In this document: positions 30,356-40,200 of the stretch, one piece after another
Numbering within the stretch: the first letter of the stretch is position 1
How the letters are laid out: each line of letters begins with the position of its first letter
Made by a program: the position numbers and the translations under genes
NCBI GenBank assembly: GCA_006503475.1
Contig: RSEH01000228.1
Location: 1-64,000, forward strand
Origin: Stentor roeselii
Lineage: Eukaryota > Ciliophora > Heterotrichea > Heterotrichida > Stentoridae
Reading direction: 5' to 3'
Length of the DNA: 64,000 bases
The notes under the pieces: generated by a model
Seen by the model: only the letters and a program-made list of their open reading frames with translations
Database searches by the model: none
Told to the model about the DNA's origin: nothing

Positions 30356-30823
30356 TTAGTCTCTTTTAAAAAACTTCTGAAAAGTAAGTTCTTCAAGTAT
30401 ATTGGTTTTCCAGAGACTTTTAACGAATTTACTTTTTTCGTATATTTTTTTGAGTTTACCGTTTTCAGTGCATTCTGTGTGGACAGCCTTGCAACATTTG
30501 AGTATCGTTTTAACAGCTTTCATGTTTGGTTGAGTTTTTTCTAAGATTTGCTCTAGTTGAGAGTTCAAAGTTTCAAAGGCGGTCAAAACTATTTCTTCCC
30601 AACTTTCCATCAGCTTTACTGATAAGCTGCAGATGGATCTCGAGTAGGCTTCGATCTCAAATTCACTTAAATTTTTTTTTTCCTCGAATTCTTCTTTGAT
30701 TCTTTGAGTTCTGTACAGAACCCCTTCGAACAGCTGCATGTTTTTCTTGTACAAGTCAATTTGACTTTGTTCACTCAGCTTTAAGTGCTTTAAAATGTTT
30801 ATCCATCTTCGTATCTCTAGCAT
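30356..30823 (-). CDS. Hypothetical helical protein
   Basis: 155 aa, all-helical prediction by composition, Lys/Glu-rich (MLEIRRWINILKHL at the start; KKIYEKSKFVKSLW near the end). No signal peptide, membrane segment or known motif. It is flanked by gaps of 181 and 246 bp. Confidence 0.6.
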   Translation of the reverse strand: MLEIRRWINILKHLKLSEQSQIDLYKKNMQLFEGVLYRTQRIKEEFEEKKNLSEFEIEAYSRSICSLSVKLMESWEEIVLTAFETLNSQLEQILEKTQPNMKAVKTILKCCKAVHTECTENGKLKKIYEKSKFVKSLWKTNILEELTFQKFFKRD

Positions 30824-31069
30824 TATAACGACTACTAGAGAAAAATTACTTTGAAAATGGGGAATTTTTGTGGTATTCTTCTGTAATGAAAAAATTGTTG
30901 ATTTTTTCGCCCAATTAAATTAAATAAAAAATTTTTAGTGAATTTGTAATTTTTAGGGTTTATCATGGATTTCTTCTTTTTTTATTGAAAGAATTCAGAT
31001 TAATTGATTTTGCTTGGAAAGTAATCCTAAATAGATATTTAGTTTTTTATACTAAATGGACTAAGAAAC

Positions 31070-32128
31070 TCAAGGATAATGATAGGCAGGGACTTGCAAG
31101 CCTAACCTCCTGAAAATCGCTCTTTTCTTGAATTCCTTTATAAGTCTTTCAATTCTAGAATCATTCACCACTTGCCAAAGCGCAGTTTTAGCGCGAGTTT
31201 TAATCATTAAATTCGCTCCTTTTTCAACTAAAAACACGAAAATTTCCAAGTTTCCAGCTTTGACAGCATTAAATGCGGGGGTTCTTCCAATCTACATAAA
31301 CCTTACATCATCATTAACATCCACATAAGTTTTAAACTCGACCAAAAGCCTGACGATATCAAAATGTCCGCGAATGACAGCCCAATGAAGTGCAGTCTGT
31401 CCATTAAAGTCATAAACATGCGCAAGCCACCTATTTTCCTGCAGCATTTTCGATACCCCGAACAAATCACCTTCCTTTGCCAACTTGATAAACCTTTTAC
31501 TGTCCTTCAAGCCGTAAGGAACTCCAGGAAATCTTTCTTTCAATTTAGAAAAACTCACTTGTCTCAGTTGAAGACTCTGAAAATGAGAAGCAGCAGCAAA
31601 GACCTTTCTAATCATTTCCCATTTCGACAGATGACGATTTTCATAAGTTTTTACTCGAAAGTTGTCCAGGTTCACTTTTCCTGAACTGTGAACCGGCAGA
31701 GGGTTCGTTGGAGGAAAATGAGATTTTATTGTTTTTGTTCCGAGGTTGAATGAACTTCGAGACTGCTTAATGGAAAAAACGATTTTTTGGAAAATTTCAG
31801 AAGTTTTTTGATTGCTTGAGGCGAGGTTTGGAGACTTTTGAACAGGGTTCAACGGTTTTCGATGTTTTGGGTGAAATTGGGTGGATTTTAAAGTTTTGAA
31901 CTTTTGGGCTTGGAATGACTCGGGACTTAAAAATTTAAAGGCTCGTGATGGGGTTTTAGGACTTTCTAAATAAAGCTTTGGTTTCAAGACTTCAGGGGAT
32001 AAAGGTCTGAACAGGTATCTAGTTGTTTTTAACTCTGATGAAGGAGTGATGGGCGTTTTGATCAGTTTTCGAGGGTAAAGCTCAAGAATATCAAGTTTTT
32101 TACTGTGCCTCACATCATTTCTTCTCAT
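31070..32128 (-). CDS. Ankyrin-repeat protein, one 15-nt intron
   Basis: Exons complement(31307..32128, 31070..31291) give 347 aa. The first ~190 residues are Pro/Ser/Lys-rich without a known domain. Ankyrin repeats follow: KLAKEGDLFGVSKML, GQTALHWAVIRGHFDIVRLLV, GRTPAFNAVKAGNLEIFVFLV and a last degenerate one. The intron lies inside the repeat array and its removal restores the repeat register (DDIGRTPAFNA). It starts 141 bp from the divergent ankyrin/poly(A)-polymerase gene. Confidence 0.85.
31292..31306 (-). other. 15-nt intron in ankyrin gene
   Basis: GTAAGGTTTATGTAG on the minus strand. It contains an in-frame TAG; removal continues the ankyrin repeat. A at position 10. Confidence 0.92.
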
Positions 32129-32269
32129 CAGCTAATATAATTTACTATCTATTTAAAATAAATCCTGAAACAACCTCCTAATCAACCCTTCACCAAATCA
32201 TCATCTTACCTTTCACTCTAAACCCCTACAAAAACCAAAATTCTCTAATCTTCCAACAATTCTTGAATT

Positions 32270-34444
32270 ATGATTCAAACAGATATCCTAAAAAACTTCG
32301 ACACAGGAAAACTCAAAGACCTGGAAACCCATCTCTCTAAAAACACCTTCGAAAAACCCTTTCTTTCCCAGGCTTTCTTTTTCTTGATGGAATCTCGGGA
32401 CTTTTCAAAAGACCACGAAGAAGCGATTGGCCTTTTGCTGCGCCATGGACTAGACCTGTCCTTAAGAGACAAGAACAACAAGAGCCTTTTGATGTTCTCT
32501 TGTTTTAAAAATCGTCCTGGCGTCGTGAAAATGTTAGTCGCTGCAGGAGCAAATGCAAGAGAAATCGATCGAACAGGGAAAACCACAGTCATGGTCGCTT
32601 TGAACACGGCAGGTCCTGACCCTTTAGAAAGTGTGAAAATTTTAGCAGAAAAAGGTGCAGACCTCTTCGCTGTTGATGCAGATGGAGCCACTGCTCTTCA
32701 TTACGCGGCTTATTCCGGTCATCATCATTCTCTTGACTTTCTTCTTAGGCAGGGCCTGCTGCCCAATGCGCAAGATCATGATAAGAACACGGCTCTTCAC
32801 TTCGCATTTCAAAGGGATAAAAAATTCTGCGTTGATCTTCTGTTAAACATCACGAACACAAGTCTTAAAAACACTTACGGCAAAAGCCCTTTGGATGATG
32901 CACACTCGAAAAGCCTTGCAAGTCTTAATCATAAAAAATTCGCAAAGGAAGAAAATTGGCATGACACAAGAAGAGGAAGAGGGAAAGGAAAAACTAGAGG
33001 ATTTACTAAGTTCAATGGAAGGAATGATAGGACTGAAAAATATGAAAGGCATGAAAACTTTGAAAAATCTGAAAGAAGGGAAAGGGTTGAGACTTTTGAG
33101 AATTTTGAAAAGGATTTTAGACTTGAAAGGAATGTACGTGAAAATAGTGAGAAAGTTGAGAAAAGTTTAGAAAAAAATGAGAAGGGTTTCGGTAAAAATA
33201 GTAGGGTTAGTGATTCTGCGTGTTTAAATTGCACGAGAGTTACTGAGTTGTTTTGTCTTGAATGTGCAAAGTTTATTATAGAAAAAAATAACAGTCAGAG
33301 TGTTAAGGAACTTGAATCACTGCTTGCCTTGGCAAGACAACATGAAAATGATCTGGAGAAAGAAAATCAGTCATTGAAAGAAACTATTCAAAGTAAGACA
33401 TTTCTTCCGAAGCCACGGTTAAATCCACTTTATCTGACAGATTTAGAAAATAAAAAGCAAGATCTGATCATTCACTGCCTGCAAAACGACATCCTAACAT
33501 TTATAACCGATCAAGAGCATTTCCTATCAAAAGTAAATCAACCCTACCAAGAATCCGTAAATCTCTTCAAATCACTAATCTCTGAATCATTTCCAGAGGC
33601 AAGTATCGAGGTCTTCGGTTCTTTTTCAACAGGTCTCCTTCTTCCTTACTCCGACATCGACATCGTGATAACAGGTTTACCCTCTCCAGTCTTTTCTTCA
33701 TTAACTCTAAAAGATCTAGGTCCAAAACTCGACTCTCAAAAATTCGTGATCCGTTCAGACAAGATCCTAACAGCGAGCATTCCAGTGATAAAGACATTAA
33801 TTCGCTACAAGGAAGAAACAATAAAAATCGACATAACAGTTCAAGAAGAAAAGCACAAAGGCATCCAATGTTCAAATCTAGTAAAAAAATTCTTAGGAAG
33901 CTTCAACACGATAAAACAAGTTTATTTAGTCTTAAAGCAACTGATGTTCTTTTGCAACTTTCACGAGCCTTATCGAGGAGGTATCAGTTCTTACGGTCTT
34001 TTCTTAATGGTTGTTTTCTTTTACCAGGAGCGAATGAAGGACTGGCGATTTAAAAGTTGTGATAAAGAAGGTAATTATTCCACAATATTTATTCAGTTCC
34101 TCGAGTTTTACCTTCAAAGTTTCCAGTTTAACAGAATGATCGTGATTGACTACGAGAACTGGGAAAATAAAGACTTAAAGCAGAAACCTGTACTTTTTAA
34201 ATAGATTCAAAGGGCTCTTCGCATTCCAGACCCTTTGAACCCAGGGAACAACGTTGCCCATAAAACTGATTTGGACTACTTTTGTGTAAGAAACATTCAG
34301 ACAATCTTGCAATGCGCCTATTCTTACATTTACAGGACTTCGCTTTGTGACTGCTCTGAATGTTCTAACTTCATCATCAAGATCTTATATGAAACAAGAC
34401 TCACTCTCCTCACGTATGACTCAGCAAGATTCCTCAGTAGTTAA
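32270..34444 (+). CDS. Ankyrin-repeat / TRF4-type non-canonical poly(A) polymerase fusion
   Basis: Exons 32270..34189 and 34205..34444 give 719 aa. Residues about 20-220 are ankyrin repeats (LLLRHGLDLSLRDKNNKSLL, GATALHYAAYSGHHHSLDFLL). A charged Lys/Glu/Arg linker follows (about 225-315), then a short Cys-rich CLNC...CLEC element and a coiled coil. From about 400 it is a nucleotidyltransferase of the Cid1/TRF4 class: FGSFSTGLLLPYSDIDIV holds the GS motif and two catalytic Asp (about 461-463), and KIDITV supplies the third (about 520). After the intron the family signature IPDPLNPGNNVA appears. Such enzymes add nucleotides to RNA 3' ends. The ankyrin fusion is unusual for the family as I know it. 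Confidence 0.88.
34190..34204 (+). other. 15-nt intron in poly(A) polymerase gene
   Basis: GTACTTTTTAAATAG. It contains an in-frame TAG; beyond it the frame continues with the conserved RALRIPDPLNPGN segment. A at position 10. Confidence 0.93.
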
Positions 34445-34456
34445 TAGGTTTTTGTA

Positions 34457-36220
34457 ATGGACGCTGAAACTGAAAATCTCATCAAATTCTTAAACAGTCA
34501 CACAAATCCTCCTCATCCTGGAAGAGGCTTCCGAATCCGCCAGACCCGAACCAACAAGTCTCTGGTAAACCCTTCAAAATCCACGAAATTCTTCAATACA
34601 AGGCCAGGCAACAGGACTTTCAATGAGAAGTCCTCAAAGACAATGACTGAAAAATCGAGAACCTTGAAACCTGAGCCTCCTTTGAAGAAAATCGAGGCAG
34701 AACTTGAAGAGGAGGTTATTTTAGATGTACTTGAGTTTTATAGAGAAGAAGATGAAAAATACCGCAATGAAATCGCGTGTAAGACAGGAGCTCCTGTCTT
34801 GTGGCTTCGGACAACAGAAGTGGAGACTAAGGCTTCGATAAAGGTGAAAAAGTTTTTATGCTTCAAGCCTTACATCGACCCGATGACGATTCGGCCAGTT
34901 TCTTCATCATCTTCGGAGTACTTCTTCAAGATGCAGAATTCTGACGTGAAGCTCATTCGATACACCCTGGAAGACAACGGGTTTAAAGAGACAAGCAATA
35001 CAAACTGGACTATCATGTGGCATGGGGGTCCTTTAAAGTCAAATCAATACCAAACATTGACGAAGTACCAGAAAGTGAATCATTTTCCTCGTAGTCATGA
35101 AATCACTCGTAAGGACCTGATGTATAAAAATCTCGCAAAAATGCAAAGTATTCATGGAGCTCGGGTTTTTGACTTTGTACCGAAAACCTTTATCATGCCG
35201 CAAGACGCTGGACAGTTGGAATATGAAATGAACCTTATGGAAACTACTTGGATAGTAAAACCAAGTGCAAGTAGTCAAGGAAAAGGAATTTTTTTAACTG
35301 GAAAATTTTCAGAAGTACCGAAAAAGGACCATGTCGTTTCTCAGTATATTGACAACCCCCTGCTTATTGATGGACTTAAATTTGACTTGAGGATTTATGT
35401 CGCTATTACTTGTTTCAACCCTCTCAGGGTGTACATGTTTAAAGAAGGACTAGCAAGGTTCGCTACTCAGAAATATAATGATAAGTCTAAAGGCAGTCGT
35501 TTCATGTTTCTTACAAACTACTCGGTTAACAAGTTTTCTGAGAATTTCGTGGAAAATTCAAATGCTTTGGAAGATGATAAAGGAAGTAAATGGAGTATCT
35601 CAGCCTTGAGGAAACTTTTTGCTGAACAGGGTGTTAATGATGAGAAACTCTGGGCGAAGATTAAAGATCTGGTTGTTAAAACGATTATTTCTATTGAAGG
35701 GATCGTTTTTAGTGGGTGTGAAATGAATTTGCCTTTTAGGAATAATTGCTTTGAATTACTTGGGTTTGATGTACTCATTGATGATACTCTTAATCCTTGG
35801 CTACTTGAAGTCAACTTGAGTCCGAGTATGAACTGTGACGCTCCAATCGACCAGAAGATTAAAGGAGAACTCATTGCTGACCTCTTCACTTTAACTGGAG
35901 TTGTTTCTGTCGCACATCGCAGGGCTAAACCTGGAGCCACTCAAAATAAAAGCTTGAATTATTTGGCTTATATGGAAAAGTTCACTGGAAAAAACTCGAA
36001 AAGGGACTCGAGAGTGGAGAGTGCTGAAAATATCAATAATGAGGAAAATGCTATTTTGAAGGAAACTTTGCAGGAATTTAAGAGAAGGGGAGGGTTTGAA
36101 AGGATTTTCCCTGCTGAAAACGCTGCGAGCTATAAGGGTTTATTTGAAAGGGAAAGGCCTTATAACAACATCTTGTTGAATCAGTTAAGTAAAATCAACA
36201 AGAAAGTTAAAGAAAACTGA
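34457..36220 (+). CDS. Tubulin tyrosine ligase-like (TTLL) protein
   Basis: 587 aa, starting 12 bp after the previous gene on the same strand. The TTL ATP-grasp domain covers about 150-490: WIVKPSASSQGKGIF (about 263, ATP-binding), SQYIDNPLLIDGLKFDLRIY (about 295), GCEMNLPFRNNCFELLGFDV and LLEVNLSPSMNCD (about 447, metal/ATP-binding E and N). These are the diagnostic TTLL motifs. TTLLs attach glutamate, glycine or tyrosine to tubulin tails in cilia and cortical microtubules. The extended C-terminal tail is basic. The pattern resembles the polyglutamylase subgroup more than tyrosine ligase, but I cannot fix the substrate. Confidence 0.93.
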   Translation: MDAETENLIKFLNSHTNPPHPGRGFRIRQTRTNKSLVNPSKSTKFFNTRPGNRTFNEKSSKTMTEKSRTLKPEPPLKKIEAELEEEVILDVLEFYREEDEKYRNEIACKTGAPVLWLRTTEVETKASIKVKKFLCFKPYIDPMTIRPVSSSSSEYFFKMQNSDVKLIRYTLEDNGFKETSNTNWTIMWHGGPLKSNQYQTLTKYQKVNHFPRSHEITRKDLMYKNLAKMQSIHGARVFDFVPKTFIMPQDAGQLEYEMNLMETTWIVKPSASSQGKGIFLTGKFSEVPKKDHVVSQYIDNPLLIDGLKFDLRIYVAITCFNPLRVYMFKEGLARFATQKYNDKSKGSRFMFLTNYSVNKFSENFVENSNALEDDKGSKWSISALRKLFAEQGVNDEKLWAKIKDLVVKTIISIEGIVFSGCEMNLPFRNNCFELLGFDVLIDDTLNPWLLEVNLSPSMNCDAPIDQKIKGELIADLFTLTGVVSVAHRRAKPGATQNKSLNYLAYMEKFTGKNSKRDSRVESAENINNEENAILKETLQEFKRRGGFERIFPAENAASYKGLFERERPYNNILLNQLSKINKKVKEN

Positions 36221-36364
36221 AAATCTTAATTCCCGAGTATGTAAAAGTAATAAATCTTTATTTACCTCTCATTAAATTCCTAAACCAATAATTACGATTT
36301 AATATAAAAAATAAGAATTTAAAAAAAAGTCTAAATTTCAAGTGATAGTTGATTATTAAGATTC

Positions 36365-36739
36365 TTAAACGATTGGAATACTCGCTAATTCATTTTCACA
36401 ATGAGGACAAACATGCCTTGTATCCAAACATGGAGTACATATCAGAGGATATATGCAGAAAGGGAAACAAAACAAGCAGAGAATAATGCAGAGTACCCAG
36501 GCAGTGACTCCTCTGGTATGTACCACGCGGGTAGTGACAAGATTCTTACACACAGGGCAGACGACTTTTTCAGGATCTCTTGAGTAAGAACTCTGTTGAT
36601 TTAAAGGCAAATCAGCCTGATAATACCGATTCTGAGGAACCTGAGGAAGACTTGGATACACAGGTTGATAGTTAGAATAGTCATAAACAGGAGTCACTCC
36701 CTGGTACTCTACTTTCGGATCTCTTTGATAATGCTCCAT
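36365..36739 (-). CDS. LITAF-like membrane zinc-ribbon protein
   Basis: 124 aa. The N-terminal half is Pro/Tyr/Gln-rich, typical of LITAF family tails. The C-terminal LITAF domain has CPVC (about residue 61), a hydrophobic hairpin (AWVLCIILCLFCFPFCIYPL) and VCPHC near the end. Known members (LITAF/SIMPLE) are monotopic proteins on late endosomes and lysosomes, with a zinc ribbon formed by the two CxxC pairs. All four cysteines are present. Confidence 0.92.
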   Translation of the reverse strand: MEHYQRDPKVEYQGVTPVYDYSNYQPVYPSLPQVPQNRYYQADLPLNQQSSYSRDPEKVVCPVCKNLVTTRVVHTRGVTAWVLCIILCLFCFPFCIYPLICTPCLDTRHVCPHCENELASIPIV

Positions 36740-36831
36740 ATCAGATTATTATTCAATTTAAATTCAATTGAAAATCCCTTTAATCATCATCTCTTTCAAC
36801 TTAATCCGAAAGGCCAAGCATTCAATAAATA

Positions 36832-37254
36832 ATGACGGAGTCGTCAATTTTAGAAGTTTTAAGCAATGTGAGCGACTTACTGCTTGAAGAAACTGAAGCG
36901 AAATACCCTGTATTTGATACTGAAATATCAGCTTGGAAGAAATCAGCTGCGAGATGTTCAACGATGATTTACCACATCGCGGAACCAGTAAAAATCCGCA
37001 TCCGAACAGTTGAATCCTGGAAAAATTTAACACGTCACTCGTCAAGTACCAAGTAATTAGGCACTTTCAGTTCAAGCAACGACAGCCACAGCGATTCTCC
37101 TCATTCTGAAAGAAGAAAATCTGAAGGTTTCAGTCAAACAGCTTTAAAAATAACAAGCTTTTCATCACCTTTACAGATATCAGGAGCTTTTTATCAGTCA
37201 AAAGTCTCGAAAGTCCTGAAATTGCCGAAGGTTCTTCAAGGTGACGAGGAATAA
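36832..37254 (+). CDS. Small spliced hypothetical protein
   Basis: Exons 36832..37045 and 37061..37254 give 135 aa. The first exon has a helical segment (SILEVLSNVSDLLLEETEAKY), the second is Ser-rich (FSSSNDSHSDSPHSE) and then basic. A 15-nt GTA...AG intron removes an in-frame TAA; an 18-nt alternative starting at the next GT also keeps frame but is less typical. Family unknown. It converges on the Sfi1-like gene with 11 bp between stops. Confidence 0.65.
37046..37060 (+). other. 15-nt intron in small hypothetical gene
   Basis: GTACCAAGTAATTAG. Removal joins SSS to TFSSSN. A at position 10. An 18-nt alternative would end at the CAG further downstream. Confidence 0.8.
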
Positions 37255-37265
37255 TTAGATATAAA

Positions 37266-40200
37266 TTAATTAAGACGAGTCGTTTTCATTATGATGTCTT
37301 CAGCTTTCATCAGTGCAGTTAAAAGACTTTTATTTTCAACGACGAGTTCTTTATTTTCAATGTCGAAGTCTTTGCATTTTCTTCTGCTGTATATTAGCTC
37401 TTGTTCCAGGTCTCGAATGTGAAAATCGTTTTCGACTATTCTAGAAAGTTGGGTGTTAAATAACCAGCGAAAGAGACAGTCTTGCATTGTTTTGTGAACT
37501 TGTCCTGCACATCGGGCTAAGGCTTGGTTTTGACCTCTTCTTACGTGTTCTTCTAAGATGTCAGTGTAACTTTCTAGGTACTTTAAAGAAACGTGTTTTT
37601 CTTTCAGACTCTCTTGAAGAGACCTTTCTTCACGTTCGAGAAGGGCCAAGGACTGGATCAATGCATGTCTTGGAAGCCTTTTGATTGAATCACTGAAACT
37701 TGGACAATATTTTTTCCAGATTGCGAACTTTTGTAAAAGTTTTCCTTTATTCCGAAAGACATTCATTCGAAAAGCTGAAAATTGAAGTTTTTGCCGTTTC
37801 AAATAAAATATCTTCCATAATAAAAAACGATAAGATAAAAAATCACTCTTGTCTATTGAACGACTCCAAAGGTAAAGTCTGGCTGGAAGATGAGTCATTT
37901 GGTACTCGTCGAAGAACCTGCTTGAAAGACCTTCTGATTTGATAAACTTTTCAAGGACTGACTTGATTTTAAATAATTTTCGTAAGGACCGAGCGGATTT
38001 TCCTAGAGACTCGGTTTTTGAGACTGTTTTAAGTAGCTCTAGTTTTAATGACCAGCTTTGAAAACCTTTGCGTTGCAAGCGAGACTTGGAAGTTTTAAAG
38101 ATTTTTTCTAGTTTTGAATGAATTCGGGCGATGTGAGTGGATCGACTTGCCCAGAACTTGAACTTTTGAAGAAGGTCTTGTTTTGTGAAAATATTTAAAG
38201 TTACTTTAATCAGATGTTCTCGGCAGTAAAGAAACCACATCGAATGAGTACCTCGATGTACTGAGAAAGTTTGAATTGAATGAAACCCGAAGGTCAGAAG
38301 GTCTCTTTTAAAGTGATAACTGATTGTTTTTAAACCTTTTTCTATCATTTTTCCAGTTAAATGAAAATTTTTCCAAGAGTAAAAAGTGATTTTTTCTAGT
38401 TTTTCTAATCGACTTGCCTTCATCACCCTTGCGAACTCCTTGTTTCTCAGTTTTAAACAGGTGAAAAACTGCCACTGGTCTACAGCGAACTTGCATTTTA
38501 AAGAAGCGACTTGAAATTGAAAGGTTTCTGAAGCTTCTCGAATTGTTTTTTCCTTTCGAGTCACTTTTTTCCAGGATAAAAGAATTGAACGTTTTTTTCT
38601 GTCATTGATGAACTTTAAGGATTTGTTTAAAGAAGATTGTTTGGACTTGTAAAGACGCATCGACAGGGCGTTTAGTTTGTGGCTGAAGACTTGGAGTTCT
38701 TTTGACTGGTTCCCTTGAAGGCATTGATGTGAACGGTGAGTCCACCAGTGAAAAGCGTGTTTAAGTTTACGTGATCTGAAAGATAAGAAAAGTTCCAGTT
38801 GTTTTAATTGTAATGATCGAATTTTTTCTAAGATTTCAACGTGGTGCTTTATTGATAAGAACCCTCGAGCTTGTTTCGCTTTTATTGTTGTTTTGATCAG
38901 GTTTGAAAGGATTTTCTTTTTGTGTTGGTAAAGTTGTTTCCATTTTGTAAATGTTAAATGGGACTTTGGCAAGGTAATAGTTTCGTTTTCTTTTCTAATT
39001 GAATTTTGAAAGATCTTTTCTAATCGAGTTATCAAAATTTTTTTTTCTTGAAGATGTTGAGAAATGCATTCTTCTCTATCTTTGATTTGTGTTTCAAGAT
39101 TCACCTTTAAAGAATTCATATCTCTTCTAAGGTTCTTTTTCTCAGCAACTAGCGAAGAAATGTTTGAAGTGCTTTTCATTCGATTGGCAAGATTTTTCTG
39201 GTTAAGCCAGACCTGGATGCAAGCTTTGATATCAATTTTTTTATTATAATTCAAAATTTTGATCAAATATTTTAGTTTAAGTCGTTGACAGGTGACAAAA
39301 CCAGTCCATTGAAAAATAGACTTTTTCAAAACTCTTGTGTGAATAGACTTGAGACTAAGCACAAGTCTTCTAAGATACTTAAACCTCAACAACTCTTCTA
39401 AAGTCCAAGTCTTGTCTTTTTCAATACTAAGCGAATTGCATACGTCTTCTAGTTCTTCTCTTACTTGATTAAATTGATTCTCTAAGACTTCAAATCGCAC
39501 TTCGCCTTCATTTCGGTTTAAAAGGTGAAGCCAGGTCTGCCAGGAAGAAATAGAAAAAAAAAGTGTTTTTCTGTATTTTTTACTTAAAATTTTCATCATT
39601 TTCGCTCTATGGTACTTGTTAAGTCTAACGAAATTCAGCCAGTTTTCAATCATGAAGCCGTTAAACTTTTTCCATTTCTTGAAAGTAAAAACATAGAGTT
39701 TTTTATTGAGAACTTCTTTTCTGGCCTTTTGTTGATGAAACATTTTCAATGAATCCAGGCCAAAGCCAACTAAATTAAAATAAAAAATCGATTCAATCCT
39801 CTGTCCTCCATTCAAATAATTAGAAACCTTTAAAGCGACTTGTGCCCATTTTCTGAATTTATTGATTTTCGTTTTCCTTTGAACGACATTCAAAGACTTC
39901 GCCATGTTTAACACTGAAACAACAGTCTTGGCTTCAGTCGTTCCTTTCAAGCACGCTTCTAAGTTGCTGATATGTTCAAGTAAGACCTGGTTCTCATCAT
40001 TGACTTCTTGATGACTATTCGCTAATTGAGCTAAACGTGACTTTTTTACAAATTCTTTCCAAGCAATAAAAGAATCTTGACATAGTTGGGTGTAAACTTT
40101 ACAAAACTTTAAAGAAATTCGTTTTTTGCTTTGGTTGAATGAAAAAACAAGGCCTTCCCAAGTGAACCAGTAAGACCTGAGGATGTTTTTACTGGATCTC

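Noticed and set aside
37050-37070. 18-nt intron ending in CAG for the small spliced gene
   Set aside because: Possible, but a 15-nt intron with A10 matches the other five.
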